A stretch of 64,000 bases of DNA from an uncultured Sutterella sp. (GTDB lineage: Bacteria; Pseudomonadota; Gammaproteobacteria; Burkholderiales; Burkholderiaceae_F). Both the position numbers and the translations under genes were made by a program. How positions within the stretch are numbered: position 1 is the stretch's first letter; each line of letters opens with the position of its first letter. A model generated the notes under the pieces. The model did no database searches. It was not told the DNA's origin and saw only the letters and a program-made list of their open reading frames with translations. Positions 7,671 through 16,184 of the stretch are shown one piece after another. The DNA lies in NCBI GenBank assembly GCA_900542805.1, contig UQOW01000008.1:1-64000 (forward strand), written 5' to 3'.

Positions 7671-8606
7671 ATGGAATTCTTTCGTATTCATAAGACAATC
7701 CCCTTTATGCGGTACTCGCTCATCCTGAACTCGATTTCAGTCGTGAGTTTCTTTGTTGCCGTGTACTGGATTTTTTTTCACGGCTTGGCGTTTTCCATTG
7801 AGTTTACGGGCGGAACACAAGTTGTCGTGCAGTACCCAGAACCCGTATCGGCCGAAGTGGTCCGTAACGAAATTAAGGCGGGTATGGGCGTTGAGGCAGC
7901 CGTTCAAAACTACGGTACGGCGCGCGATTTGATGATTCGAATGCCCCTTAAGGAAGGCGCCGATTCCGGCCATCAGGCCAAAGAGCTCATGAAGGTTCTT
8001 TCCAAAAAAGACCCTGGCGTGCGCCTTGTCAATAACGAGTACGTAGGCCCGCAAGTGGGGGAGGAACTTGCGACCGACGGCTTTACGGCCTTGTGCCTGG
8101 TGGTCCTCGGTATCATGACGTACCTGGCATTTCGCTTTGAGTGGAAGTTTTCCGTGGCCGCCATCATCGCGAACTTACACGATATCATCATTGTGGTCGG
8201 TATCTTTGCCGTGATGCAGTGGGAGTTTTCACTACCGGTTCTGGCAGCTGTGTTGGCCGTTCTCGGGTACTCGGTCAATGAATCCGTGATTATTTTCGAC
8301 CGCGTGCGTGAGCACTTCCGTAAGATGCGTCGCGTGGAAACCGAAGAGATTATTAACTCGGCCATTACGGCAACGATTTCTCGTACGGTTATCACCCATA
8401 CGTCGACTTTAGCCATGACGCTTTCGATGTTCTTTTTCGGAGGCCCGGCGCTCCACTTTTTCTCGCTTGCCCTGACAATCGGCATTTGCTTGGGTATTTA
8501 CTCGTCGATTTTCGTAGCGGCGGCGATTGCCATGTATTTGCGTGTGAAGCGCGAAGACCTTGTCAAGCCCATCAAGCGCGACGAAGTCGAGGCGATGGTG
8601 CCGTAA
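7671..8606 (+). CDS. secF: Protein translocase subunit SecF
   Basis: A 311-residue six-span membrane protein. It has the SecF opening with the first span near residues 16-37, the periplasmic IEFTGGTQVVVQ motif, and the transmembrane signature GYSVNESVIIFDRVREHFRK, which corresponds to the Asp-containing motif of SecD. Later spans contain TSTLAMTLSMFFFGG. SecF forms the SecDF complex that pulls proteins from the periplasmic side using the proton gradient. Good RBS (AGAGGGG) precedes the ATG. A perfect terminator follows 23 bases after the stop. Confidence 0.97.
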   Translation: MEFFRIHKTIPFMRYSLILNSISVVSFFVAVYWIFFHGLAFSIEFTGGTQVVVQYPEPVSAEVVRNEIKAGMGVEAAVQNYGTARDLMIRMPLKEGADSGHQAKELMKVLSKKDPGVRLVNNEYVGPQVGEELATDGFTALCLVVLGIMTYLAFRFEWKFSVAAIIANLHDIIIVVGIFAVMQWEFSLPVLAAVLAVLGYSVNESVIIFDRVREHFRKMRRVETEEIINSAITATISRTVITHTSTLAMTLSMFFFGGPALHFFSLALTIGICLGIYSSIFVAAAIAMYLRVKREDLVKPIKRDEVEAMVP

Positions 8607-8629
8607 CGAAAGAGTCTCGATCACAGAGC

Positions 8630-8653
8630 AAAAGCGGGCCTAAGCCCGCTTTT
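8630..8653 (+). terminator. Intrinsic terminator after secF
   Basis: Perfect 10-base stem AAAAGCGGGC / GCCCGCTTTT with a 4-base loop, so the T-run is part of the stem. The symmetric A/T ends mean it could work in both directions, though the next gene on the minus strand ends about 260 bases away. Confidence 0.8.
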
Positions 8654-8768
8654 GCGCTATTGGGGCAGAAAGGAATTTCTTTAGGAGCGGAAAGGTACCT
8701 CCAGTCGATCGGAAAAGAAGGGGACGAATCATTGCATTTCCTTGAGCTTGCTCTTAAGATGCTCTCGT

Positions 8769-8832
8769 TATGGTTAAAAAATTGAAAAAATTAACCATAT
8801 CCGATGCGATATGTTAAGCGCTTTAACATATC
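8769..8832. repeat. Two adjacent palindromes sharing TTAAC half-sites
   Basis: First palindrome: TATGGTTAA (8769-8777) and TTAACCATA (8791-8799), separated by 13 A/T-rich bases. Second: GATATGTTAA (8808-8817) and TTAACATATC (8823-8832), separated by GCGCT. The right arms run TTAACCATATCC and TTAACATATCC, so the two units look related; another ATGGTTAATCCG occurs at 8910-8921. They lie between the 3' ends of secF and the rlpA-like gene, in a gap of 308 bases without a gene. Possible protein-binding sites, a 3'-end structure, or remains of a mobile-element end. Confidence 0.5.
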
Positions 8833-8914
8833 CTCCGTATTCTGACTGAAGTAGGCAAAATTTGACCGTAAGAGGTAGTCATTTTCCCCAACAGGGGGAT
8901 GTCGGACCGTATGG

Positions 8915-9649
8915 TTAATCCGAAACGGTCGTCGCCGTGCCGGCCGACATTGTCTCGGAAGAAGGTGTTTCACGCGTTCCGATGACTTCGGATATACGTT
9001 TCCCGCGTGCTTGCGTTTGTTTGCTGCGGAACGGCTTTTCGGTTGGTTTGGCAAGAACTAAAGACGTCTTCGGGGCCATTGTGCTGTAGTTTCCTGCGGC
9101 AATGTCGCGTCGTGTGATGCGCTCGACTTTCACGCGCGCTGTTCCTGCTTTGTGATAGCCGAGTTTCACGGCTGCCGCATAACTCATGTCGATGATGCGG
9201 TCTCCGAGAAACGGTCCGCGGTCATTGACACGAACAATGACGCTTTTCCCGTTACTTAAGTTGGTCACACGGGCATAACTCGGGAGCTCCATGGTCGGAT
9301 GTGCTGCCGTCATCGCAAACATGTCATAGCGCTCACCGATGGCGGTCTTGCGTCCGTGGAATTGTTTTCCGTACCAGCTGGCAACCCCTGTTTGAGAATA
9401 GGTATGGTCACCGGACATCGGGTAGTAGCGTTTCCCCATGACGGTGTACGGACGAGAAGCGGCTTTGCAGGATTTTTCGACTTTAAGGACGGTGTGTTCT
9501 TGCGCAGTGAAGGGCCGAGATGTTTCGGGCGGACCGTCTTTGTCATAGAACTTGCCGGCCTTGGCCATGGCAGAGGATTCGGTCCAACAGATTAAGACAA
9601 AAGTTAACCCAAGACAGGAAAAGAAAAGAATCGGTCGAGCAAAGAACAT
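8915..9649 (-). CDS. rlpA: RlpA-like septal lytic transglycosylase family protein
   Basis: With the ATG at 9649 the protein has 244 residues and a hydrophobic signal sequence (FARPILFFSCLGLTFVL) without a clear lipobox. The double-psi beta-barrel domain spans roughly residues 75-170 and shows the RlpA signatures GVASWYGKQFHGRKTAIGE, AHPTMELPSYARVTNL and VRVNDRGPFLGDRIIDMSYAAA. RlpA proteins cleave peptidoglycan glycan strands lacking stem peptides, often at the septum. No SPOR domain follows; the C-terminal 50 residues are basic and low complexity. A longer frame to a TTG at 9700 is open but has a poorer start. Confidence 0.85.
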   Translation of the reverse strand: MFFARPILFFSCLGLTFVLICWTESSAMAKAGKFYDKDGPPETSRPFTAQEHTVLKVEKSCKAASRPYTVMGKRYYPMSGDHTYSQTGVASWYGKQFHGRKTAIGERYDMFAMTAAHPTMELPSYARVTNLSNGKSVIVRVNDRGPFLGDRIIDMSYAAAVKLGYHKAGTARVKVERITRRDIAAGNYSTMAPKTSLVLAKPTEKPFRSKQTQARGKRISEVIGTRETPSSETMSAGTATTVSD

Positions 9650-9906
9650 GAGGAATTTTCCGGCACAAAAGGAATTATTCAGATCAGGGGCGCGATTCAA
9701 AATCTATTTCCAATAGACCTGACTGCAAACGCTTTATTGTAATGGTTGCCATCGCGACTGACTCTGTGTCTACGGCGTAATCTGTAGCTATTTGTAAACC
9801 GAAGACTCGGGAATTTAACGCCATGGCTTGGTACTTGACTAGGGCAAGGTACCGTCAGCGATGTCAAAAGAAACCAGCCTTACCAACAAGTACACAACGG
9901 GGACGA

Positions 9907-11250
9907 CTATCGTGTGTAATGCAGTGTCGAGAGAACAAGTCCCGTTAATGCGTCAGGATTTCTGTTAAGTTTCCCTGCGCTATTGACCGGAAGGTGTTTT
10001 ACCCAGGCAATCCGTCTCGGTCTCTTGTACGGCGCGAGTTTCCCGACAAGTGCTTCTTTGAGATTTTTTTCGGGAAGGGGCTCGCTCTGAGCCACGAGAA
10101 GCGCCGTGACAACGGCGCCCCACGTTTTGTCCGGAAGTCCTAGGACGAGCGCTTCTCGGATTCCGGTAATGCGCGTTAATGCATTTTCCACTTCGGCCGG
10201 GTAGACGTTTTCTCCGCCCGTGACGATTAGATCCGTTCGTCGGGCGTAAATTGTAAGGCTCCCGTCTTTATCAAGTGAGGCGATATCGCCCGTATCAAAC
10301 CACGCATCCTCGCGTAAAAGTTGGTGTCCCCAGTAGCCGGCCATGCGCATCGGCCCTCGCACGTGGAGTGTTCCGTTTCGAACGGAAAGTTCCGCTAAGG
10401 TGTTGGAACGAGCTTTGGCACCGAGAGTCAGACGCTCTGTGTAGGCACTCGTTGCAACATTGCTTGCCGTTTCCGTCATGCCGTATGTCGTCACAATCGG
10501 AATCCCTCGCCCTCGGGCGTCATCTAAAAGCGTTCGTGAGGCAAACGATCCCCCGAGCAAAATCACGCGTAACGATTTTTCGGGTTTAAAGTCGGGGCAC
10601 TCCTTTAAAAGCTTGGTGAGCATCGTCGGAACAATCGAAGCCAGTGTGACGGCGTTTTCTTTCAGGGCACAAATAAATTCACGCGCACAAAAGTGCGGGA
10701 AAAGGACGACTCGACTTCGGGCAGCAAGAGAGCGCGTGAGAATTGAAAGCCCTCCGATGCGCGAGACCGATAGGCTCATGAGCCAGGCATCGTGTTTCAT
10801 TAAGGCAATATTTTGAGCGCTTGACCAAGCACTGGCTGCAAGGGCACTACGCGTGAGCATCGCGGGCTTGGGAGTCCCGGTTGTTCCCGACGTCATGAGA
10901 ACGGCAGCTACACCGTCCGGAATCGGGGCATCAATGGCATGAATATGCTTTAGAAGCGTTTCTTTTTCATGCTCGGTTAAGGTCGGATGCAACAGAAGAA
11001 AGGGAATCCGTTCTTCTAAAAGCGCGTAGAGCGTGACAAAGACATCAAGCCGATTGTCTCCGACAAGAATGTAAGGACGCCCTTTGGCGGGGCGGTAAAG
11101 GCCTGCCCGGCGCTCATGCACGAGGGCATTGAGCTTTCCGTAGGTGTAGTTCTTCCCGAAGTCCGTAAGAGCAACGCCGTCCGGACATTCTCGGGCGGCG
11201 TCTTCAATAGAAAAGGCCGTATCGACGTATCGCTCAAAAGGATAGGGCAT
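9907..11250 (-). CDS. menE: o-succinylbenzoate--CoA ligase
   Basis: A 447-residue member of the adenylate-forming (ANL) superfamily. It has the AMP-binding loop MTSGTTGTPKPAML, the A5 motif TTYGMTETASN, the DTGD motif (WFDTGDIAS), GGENVYPAEVE and the C-terminal KRPRRIAWVKHLPVNSAGKLNR with the catalytic Lys. MenE activates o-succinylbenzoate with CoA for menaquinone synthesis in the cytoplasm. The choice of MenE over other acyl-CoA ligases rests mainly on its place 4 bases after menB on the same strand and on its compact size. Together with ispB elsewhere in the window it supports a menaquinone-using respiratory chain. Confidence 0.88.
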   Translation of the reverse strand: MPYPFERYVDTAFSIEDAARECPDGVALTDFGKNYTYGKLNALVHERRAGLYRPAKGRPYILVGDNRLDVFVTLYALLEERIPFLLLHPTLTEHEKETLLKHIHAIDAPIPDGVAAVLMTSGTTGTPKPAMLTRSALAASAWSSAQNIALMKHDAWLMSLSVSRIGGLSILTRSLAARSRVVLFPHFCAREFICALKENAVTLASIVPTMLTKLLKECPDFKPEKSLRVILLGGSFASRTLLDDARGRGIPIVTTYGMTETASNVATSAYTERLTLGAKARSNTLAELSVRNGTLHVRGPMRMAGYWGHQLLREDAWFDTGDIASLDKDGSLTIYARRTDLIVTGGENVYPAEVENALTRITGIREALVLGLPDKTWGAVVTALLVAQSEPLPEKNLKEALVGKLAPYKRPRRIAWVKHLPVNSAGKLNRNPDALTGLVLSTLHYTR

Positions 11251-11254
11251 GGCT

Positions 11255-12106
11255 CTACGGCAGGCGCGTAAATTTGGAGTAATTCGGACGTCGTTTTTCT
11301 AAGAAAGCGTTCTTACCTTCGCGCCCTTCTTCTGTCATGTAGTAAAGAAGCGTTGCATTGCCGGCAAGCTCCTGCAGACCTGCCTGTCCGTCGCAGTCGG
11401 CATTGAGCGACGCTTTCAGACATCGGATGGCAAGCGGGGAGTTCGCGAGAATTTCACGGCACCACTGCACGGTCTCCGCTTCCAAGTCTTTTAATGGAAC
11501 AACCTTATTGACGAGCCCCATGTCAAGCGCTTCCTGAGCACTATAAAAGCGGCACAGGAACCAAATCTCACGGGCCTTTTTCTGACCGACGATTCGAGCC
11601 ATGTAGCTTGCGCCCCAGCCGCCGTCAAAACTGCCGACGCGGGGCCCGGTTTGTCCGAATTTGGCATTGTCAGCCGCAATCGTAAGATCACAGAGCATGT
11701 GCAAAACGTGACCGCCCCCGACGCACCAACCCGCAACCATGGCAATCACAGGCTTCGGGCAGTTGCGAATCTCTCGCTGAAAATCCAAAACATTAAGACG
11801 CGGAGTGCCGTCGCTTCCCACATATCCACCTGTTCCGCGCACACGCTGATCGCCGCCTGAGCAAAATGCTAAATCCCCGGCACCCGTCAAAATCACAACG
11901 CCGACGGCGGCATCGTTTCTTGCATCGTCAAGAGCCTGACGCATTTCTTTGACTGTAAGTGGCCTAAAGGCATTCCGAACCTCAGGACGATTGATGGTGA
12001 TTTTGGCAATGCCTTCGGCCTTTTCATAGCGAATATCTGTGAAGGCTCTGGCTGGTTTCCAGGTAGGAATTCGTGGCAGATTCGATGTATCAAGCATGGG
12101 TTGCAT
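11255..12106 (-). CDS. menB: 1,4-dihydroxy-2-naphthoyl-CoA synthase
   Basis: A 283-residue crotonase-fold enzyme. It shows the oxyanion-hole segments DLAFCSGGDQRVRG and GWCVGGGHVLHMLCDLTIA, then GQTGPRVGSFDGGWGASYMAR and the MenB-type KKAREIWFLCRFYSAQEALDMGLVNKV. These match MenB closely rather than a generic enoyl-CoA hydratase. It closes the second ring of the naphthoquinone from o-succinylbenzoyl-CoA. It is upstream of menE in a two-gene transcript, and its ATG at 12106 has an AGAAGA-like site; a second in-frame ATG is three codons in. Confidence 0.93.
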   Translation of the reverse strand: MQPMLDTSNLPRIPTWKPARAFTDIRYEKAEGIAKITINRPEVRNAFRPLTVKEMRQALDDARNDAAVGVVILTGAGDLAFCSGGDQRVRGTGGYVGSDGTPRLNVLDFQREIRNCPKPVIAMVAGWCVGGGHVLHMLCDLTIAADNAKFGQTGPRVGSFDGGWGASYMARIVGQKKAREIWFLCRFYSAQEALDMGLVNKVVPLKDLEAETVQWCREILANSPLAIRCLKASLNADCDGQAGLQELAGNATLLYYMTEEGREGKNAFLEKRRPNYSKFTRLP

Positions 12107-12219
12107 AGGTCTTCTCTCGAGAAATGTAGTCGGATTGTAATGCGCATGCGACGCTAAGTACTTTGCTCTAGAAAAAATAAGGTGTTCCAGTTAGAGATTA
12201 TGTTTTTTGCAACAGTCAT

Positions 12220-12248
12220 TTGAAAAGGTGATATTTCTTTGTTGTAGC
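12220..12248 (+). promoter_or_regulatory. Candidate porin promoter
   Basis: TTGAAA at 12220-12225 and TGTAGC at 12243-12248 are 17 bases apart. This would give a leader of about 110 bases that contains a small GCGGG/CCCGC hairpin near 12280-12300 and ends with an AGGAG ribosome binding site. Only a partial -10 match. Confidence 0.35.
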
Positions 12249-12363
12249 GCCTAAATGCGCAAGGTTATCTTTCTTGTGTCCCGCGGGTAGTTCCCGCCGA
12301 AAAGGACGGGAGAGACCTCGGAACGGGTCTTGAATTTATTGAATTTGCAAATAGGAGAACACG

Positions 12364-13449
12364 ATGAAAAAGCAAATTCTCGCTTGCGCTGTGGCTGCCG
12401 CTTTTGCGACAGGTGCAGTTGCGGCTGAAGTGACAATCTACGGAGATGTCAACACAGGCGTTGTTTATAACTACACGAAGGTCGGTGACAATGCATCGAC
12501 CAATAGCTTCACAATGGAAAGCGGCATCAGCGGAGCTTCTCGCTGGGGTGTCAAAGGCGGAGAGGACCTCGGTAACGGGTACTCCGTAAGCTTTGATTTG
12601 CAGAGTGGCTTTGATTCCGATACAGGCAAGATGAAATATGACCGCTTGTTTGGTCGTGAAGTTCGTCTGACGGTTGCCGGTCCCTTCGGTGAGGTAAGTT
12701 TCGGCCGTATGGGTACGATGACATCGTCTGCCGGTACCTACGATATCTTCCAGGGTACGGCTGATTTGTTTGACGGCGGCTGGACAAGTGCTATCGCCGG
12801 ATCGAACTTCTTCTACGATGTGACTCGTGCGGACAACATGGTGACTTACGCCACGCCGACAATGGCCGGTGTGAAGGGCTACGTTCAGTACTCCTTTAAA
12901 GTGGATAACGGTGCCGAGGGCACGGAAGGAAAGAATTCCTCCAAGCGTTATGCCGGTGTCGGTCTGACTTATGAAAACGGTCCGCTCTCTCTGGTTGCCG
13001 TTTACGACTCTGTCTTGAACCCGACGGCTGACCCTGTTGCCAAGAAGGACGGTCGTGCCTTTAGTTTCGGCGGTAACTATGATTTCGGTGCGGCCAAGCT
13101 TTATGCCGCTTATCAGTATGGTAAGAGCCAGAACTTTGCCGGTGGTGTTGATACCTACGGAGAGCGCGAAACCCAGGTGAAGGGACACAACTTCGGTCTC
13201 GGCGTGGCTGTTCCGGTTGGCGTCGGCACCGTCAATTTTGCCGGGTACTACACAACGGCCAAATCCGAGAACAATTCCGATAATACGGTTAAGACCTACA
13301 ACGTGGCTGCGACCTACACCTATCCGTTTAGCAAGCGCACATCCGTTTATGCCGGTGTCGGCTATCTGCAGATCAAGGACAAGCTCACCGGAATAAGCGA
13401 GAAGACCAAGTCCTTTGATGCGGCCATCGGCCTGGCGCACTCCTTCTAA
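12364..13449 (+). CDS. Gram-negative general porin
   Basis: A 361-residue outer-membrane porin of the betaproteobacterial (Neisseria/Burkholderia-like) type. A clear signal peptide MKKQILACAVAAAFATGAVAA ends at an AxA site. The mature protein opens EVTIYGDVNTGVVYNY, has SRWGVKGGEDLGNGYSVSF and SFGRMGT, alternating beta strands throughout, and ends in AHSF with the terminal Phe needed for BAM-dependent insertion. It should form a 16-strand trimeric channel for small solutes. AGGAG lies 6 bases before the ATG. A long antisense open frame across the gene is a codon-usage artefact. Confidence 0.95.
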   Translation: MKKQILACAVAAAFATGAVAAEVTIYGDVNTGVVYNYTKVGDNASTNSFTMESGISGASRWGVKGGEDLGNGYSVSFDLQSGFDSDTGKMKYDRLFGREVRLTVAGPFGEVSFGRMGTMTSSAGTYDIFQGTADLFDGGWTSAIAGSNFFYDVTRADNMVTYATPTMAGVKGYVQYSFKVDNGAEGTEGKNSSKRYAGVGLTYENGPLSLVAVYDSVLNPTADPVAKKDGRAFSFGGNYDFGAAKLYAAYQYGKSQNFAGGVDTYGERETQVKGHNFGLGVAVPVGVGTVNFAGYYTTAKSENNSDNTVKTYNVAATYTYPFSKRTSVYAGVGYLQIKDKLTGISEKTKSFDAAIGLAHSF

Positions 13450-13458
13450 TCGGTCTGA

Positions 13459-13477
13459 GAAAGTCCGTCGGACTTTC
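13459..13477 (+). repeat. Hairpin just after the porin stop
   Basis: Perfect 8-base stem GAAAGTCC / GGACTTTC with loop GTC, starting 10 bases after the porin stop codon. It precedes the intrinsic terminator and may protect the mRNA 3' end. Confidence 0.5.
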
Positions 13478-13492
13478 GTGTAACGTAATCAA

Positions 13493-13525
13493 AACGGGTG
13501 GCGAGCAATCGTCATCCGTTTTTTT
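13493..13525 (+). terminator. Intrinsic terminator of the porin gene
   Basis: AACGGGTG (13493-13500) pairs with CATCCGTT (13513-13520) with one G-U pair, followed by a continuing run of T. It is the expected end of the porin transcript. Confidence 0.75.
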
Positions 13526-13604
13526 CGGACACCGACGGAATCGAAACGATTTAGCACGTACGGCGTCCCGCCGTAATTTTGCCCGAGACAATTTCGAAGC
13601 GCGG

Positions 13605-14892
13605 TTATCGTCGAAGACTGTCGCTGTCGAGTAAAAAATCAAACAAGTCCATGAAGAGCACTCCCTGATTGTTGTAGTGCGGAGCAGGGAAGTCTTTCGT
13701 GATCATGATTCTCTTGAAGCCGTCGCGAAGCAAAAGCAAGGGACGCTCCTCTTGATGTTTTTTCGGGAGTCGGCAAGCTGTATGCGACCTGAATGTAGTA
13801 ACGCTCCGATCCTTGATTGCACACAAAATCAATCTCAAGCCGGTTACGGGAGTACTCGCCTTTCTTGTTGCGCTCGGCTTGCTCGATAAGCCCGACATCG
13901 ACATCGTAACCGCGCATTATCAGTGCATTGAAAACAAGGTTTTCTAAGGAATGCGTCTCCTCGACTTGTCAAAAGTTAAGCAGGGCATTTCGTAGACCCG
14001 AGTCGGAAAAATAGTACTTTAACGGGGTGTTGATGTACTTCTTCCCCTTGATATCAAAGCGCCTTGCTCCGGTTAGGACAAAGGCATCCTCAAGGTAGTC
14101 GATATAGTTTTTTATCGTGACAGGACTCAGGGTCTTTTTCTTAACGCTTTTGAACGTGGCAGACAGTTTGGCCGGATTCGTCAGAGCCCCGATTCCCGAA
14201 GCTAATAGGCGAATCAGATTTTCAAACTCTTCTCGATGGCGAATAGAGTGTCGGTTGACGATGTCGGAAAGATAAGTCTCTCGGAACAAAAATTTCAGAT
14301 AATTGCTTTTGTCTTCCGGTTCCGTGAAACTTAGAATCAACGGCAACCCGCCGTACAAAAGATACTCGTTCCAGCCGCTTTGCCGTTCTCCGTCATACAC
14401 GGACATGAATTCTGCGAAAGAGAGCGGGTGCATGTGGACCGGATCGTCTCGTCCGCGGAACTCGGTAATGACATCCTTGGAAAGAAGCCGAGCGTTGCTT
14501 CCCGTCACGTAGACATCTATGTTCGGTCGCCGAATCAAACTATTGAGGACACCGGCAAAACTGTCAAGTAGTTGCACTTCGTCAAGAAGCACATAGTACA
14601 GGTCTGAATCGGTTAATCGGGAATTGAGGGCCTCTAGGAGCGCAGTCGGATTGCGTAATGGTGCGTTTTCGTATGCATCGAAGGCGATGTCGATGATGTG
14701 CGTTTCGGGGACGCCGCACTCAAGGAGGTAACGCTTAAAAAGTCGAAAAAACAGGAACGACTTCCCACAACGACGCATCCCGGTAATCACCTTGATCAGA
14801 CCGTTGTGCTTTCTCTGCCGGAAAGGACACGTCATCGAGAGATTCTTGTTTTCTTGGCAAAGAAAAAAGGAGCGATGCAAGAAATCCGACAC
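13605..14892 (-). pseudogene. Broken DUF4143-type AAA ATPase
   Basis: The 5' part (13969-14892) encodes a P-loop ATPase with Walker A TGMRRCGKS, Walker B YYVLLDEVQLL, the sensor-like VYVTGSNARLL and the family run EFRGRDDPVHMHPLSFAEF. It stops at a TGA (13969-13971), but the same frame continues with QVEETHSLENLVFNALIMRGYDVDVG and DFVCNQG, the DUF4143 domain. A second lesion at about 13759-13766 is an A6 run that should be A5: one base less restores the frame into HQEERPLLLLRDGFKRI and a natural end at 13605. Two independent lesions make it a pseudogene, though the A-run could also reflect slippage or a sequencing error. The family is common in gut bacteria and of uncertain function. The N-terminus before residue 25 looks degraded too. 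Confidence 0.85.
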
Positions 14893-14934
14893 TCGGTCCC
14901 TTGCAACGCTCCCTTTTGAAGTAGGCGTTCGGAA

Positions 14935-15222
14935 TTACTTCTTCGTCTTCTTGGCAGCCGCAACCTCGTTCAATTCCTTGTTCTTGGCAGCAAACTTGGC
15001 ACGGAACTTCTCTACGCGACCCGCTTCGACGATACGCGTCTGGGCACCCGTGTAGAAGGGGTGGCTGGCCGAAGACGTATCGAGTTTAAAGAGCGGGTAG
15101 GTCTTGCCGTCAATCTCGATGGTCTCTTTGGTCTGAACGGCGCTCGAGATGATGAAGGTCTTGTTGACGGAAACGTCAAGGAACGCGACTTCGCGGTATT
15201 CCGGATGAATATTGGGTTTCAT
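14935..15222 (-). CDS. rpmE2: 50S ribosomal protein L31, type B
   Basis: A 95-residue protein opening MKPNIHPEYREVAFLD, with TIEIDGKTYPLFKLDTSSASHPFYTG and AGRVEKFRAKF, all characteristic of L31. It lacks the zinc-binding CxxC pair of type A L31, so it is the zinc-independent type B form, which in many bacteria replaces the zinc form when zinc is short. The C-terminal tail (about 15 residues rich in K and A) is an extension. It is a single gene behind a promoter and a structured leader. No Zur box was recognised by eye. Confidence 0.93.
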   Translation of the reverse strand: MKPNIHPEYREVAFLDVSVNKTFIISSAVQTKETIEIDGKTYPLFKLDTSSASHPFYTGAQTRIVEAGRVEKFRAKFAAKNKELNEVAAAKKTKK

Positions 15223-15268
15223 TTTTCAGTTTTCCTAGTAGTTGATTTGTCGGTCGCCCTGGCGTCCT

Positions 15269-15314
15269 TGCGCACCCGCCGTCCTGAAAGACGGTCTTAT
15301 GGCGGGCATGCGCC
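15269..15314 (-). promoter_or_regulatory. Structured leader of rpmE2 (candidate L31 leader)
   Basis: In the untranslated region upstream of rpmE2 two nested stems are visible: CGC...CCCGCC (15271-15280) with GGCGGG...GCG (15301-15312), enclosing CCGTC/GACGG (15279-15283 and 15290-15294). Some L31 genes in other bacteria have leader structures that give autogenous control, so a role in regulating L31 is plausible. It was found by eye, not by covariance. Confidence 0.5.
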
Positions 15315-15339
15315 CACGTGCCCAACCGGGAAGGTTGCC

Positions 15340-15368
15340 ATTATGGACAAGACAGGCGGCAAAAGCAA
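15340..15368 (-). promoter_or_regulatory. Candidate rpmE2 promoter
   Basis: On the minus strand TTGCTT (15363-15368) and CATAAT (15340-15345) are separated by 17 bases, a good sigma-70 match. A start near 15333 would give a leader of about 110 bases including the nested stems. Confidence 0.5.
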
Positions 15369-15467
15369 GAAAAATCAGAGGATTTTCAATCTGAAATGCT
15401 TCCCGAAGCTAGGGCTCGCGAAGGGTGTGCGACCCGATAGGAAATCCTTTTCCCCGATTAAGACGCT

Positions 15468-16184
15468 TTAGGAACTCTGATGCGCCTTGTGCGCATGCCA
15501 AGCAAGCGCCAGATTGCTGTGGCGTTTTAACGATTCGGTTCCCTGTCGAATACAATTCCAACTGTCCTCATAGCCGCCGAGAACGGCAAAGTCCGAAGAC
15601 TCCATAAAGCGTTTGAAGCCGGCGGGATTATCTTTAAAGCGCAGGGCAAATTCCAAAGCAAATTTAACTTTTTCGCGCTCCCCGCAATTCAGTTTGTTGT
15701 GTAGCACATGCTCCATATTGCACGACATAAAGAAAATGCGGTACGGGATGCTTCCGAGAACGGTTCGCATCTTGATGAGCTCTTTTAGGCAACTGCTTTT
15801 TCGTTTATTTCTCTCAAGAATCGAGCGACGGCAGGGTGTTGTGATGGCCGACGTGCTGTAGCGGATTTTGCCGAACGTGGAGTTTTGATAGACCGCCTCG
15901 TCGGGAATAAACACACCGTCCGTGTCGGTTAATTGAATGACTTCCCGTATATCGCTTCGCGTCAGGAAGTGATTGCGGTCTAAAAATGCATGAACGACTT
16001 TGCCGACCTTACGACGGACGGAAGCGGGCGTGACGCCCGCGCGCGAGGTAATATCGCCGTGCGTGATTTCAACGATTAAATCATCTCGGGAAAAAATCGA
16101 GGATAGGCATAGTTCCAAGGCATCCGAATCGGTTCTTCCTTCGACAATCACCAGGAGAATCTTCTTTTCGTACGACCTAGTCAT
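15468..16184 (-). CDS. TOPRIM-like protein, partner of the adjacent ATPase
   Basis: With the ATG at 16184 this is a 238-residue soluble protein with no family I can name surely. It opens with a beta strand ending in a conserved Glu (ILLVIVEGRTD, E15) and later has VIQLTDTDG (D87, D89), which together have the form of the TOPRIM metal site (Glu, then DxD). The middle is basic (RRSILERNKRKSS) and a Cys/His stretch FFMSCNMEHVLHNK follows. The start codon overlaps the ATPase stop by 8 bases (ATGACTAG) behind a GGGAGG site, so the two are translationally coupled. ATPase plus TOPRIM pairs occur in OLD, Gabija, PARIS and AbiL-type phage defence; membership in such a group is inferred. Confidence 0.7.
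   Translation of the reverse strand: MTRSYEKKILLVIVEGRTDSDALELCLSSIFSRDDLIVEITHGDITSRAGVTPASVRRKVGKVVHAFLDRNHFLTRSDIREVIQLTDTDGVFIPDEAVYQNSTFGKIRYSTSAITTPCRRSILERNKRKSSCLKELIKMRTVLGSIPYRIFFMSCNMEHVLHNKLNCGEREKVKFALEFALRFKDNPAGFKRFMESSDFAVLGGYEDSWNCIRQGTESLKRHSNLALAWHAHKAHQSS

Noticed and set aside
8486..8785. 99-residue plus-strand frame over the secF end
   Set aside because: Overlaps the secF coding sequence and the terminator in another frame; no family signal.
12265..13440. 391-residue open frame antisense to the porin gene
   Set aside because: It mirrors the porin codons, has no RBS or family similarity, and the porin has a full signal peptide and terminal Phe. The frame arises from codon bias.
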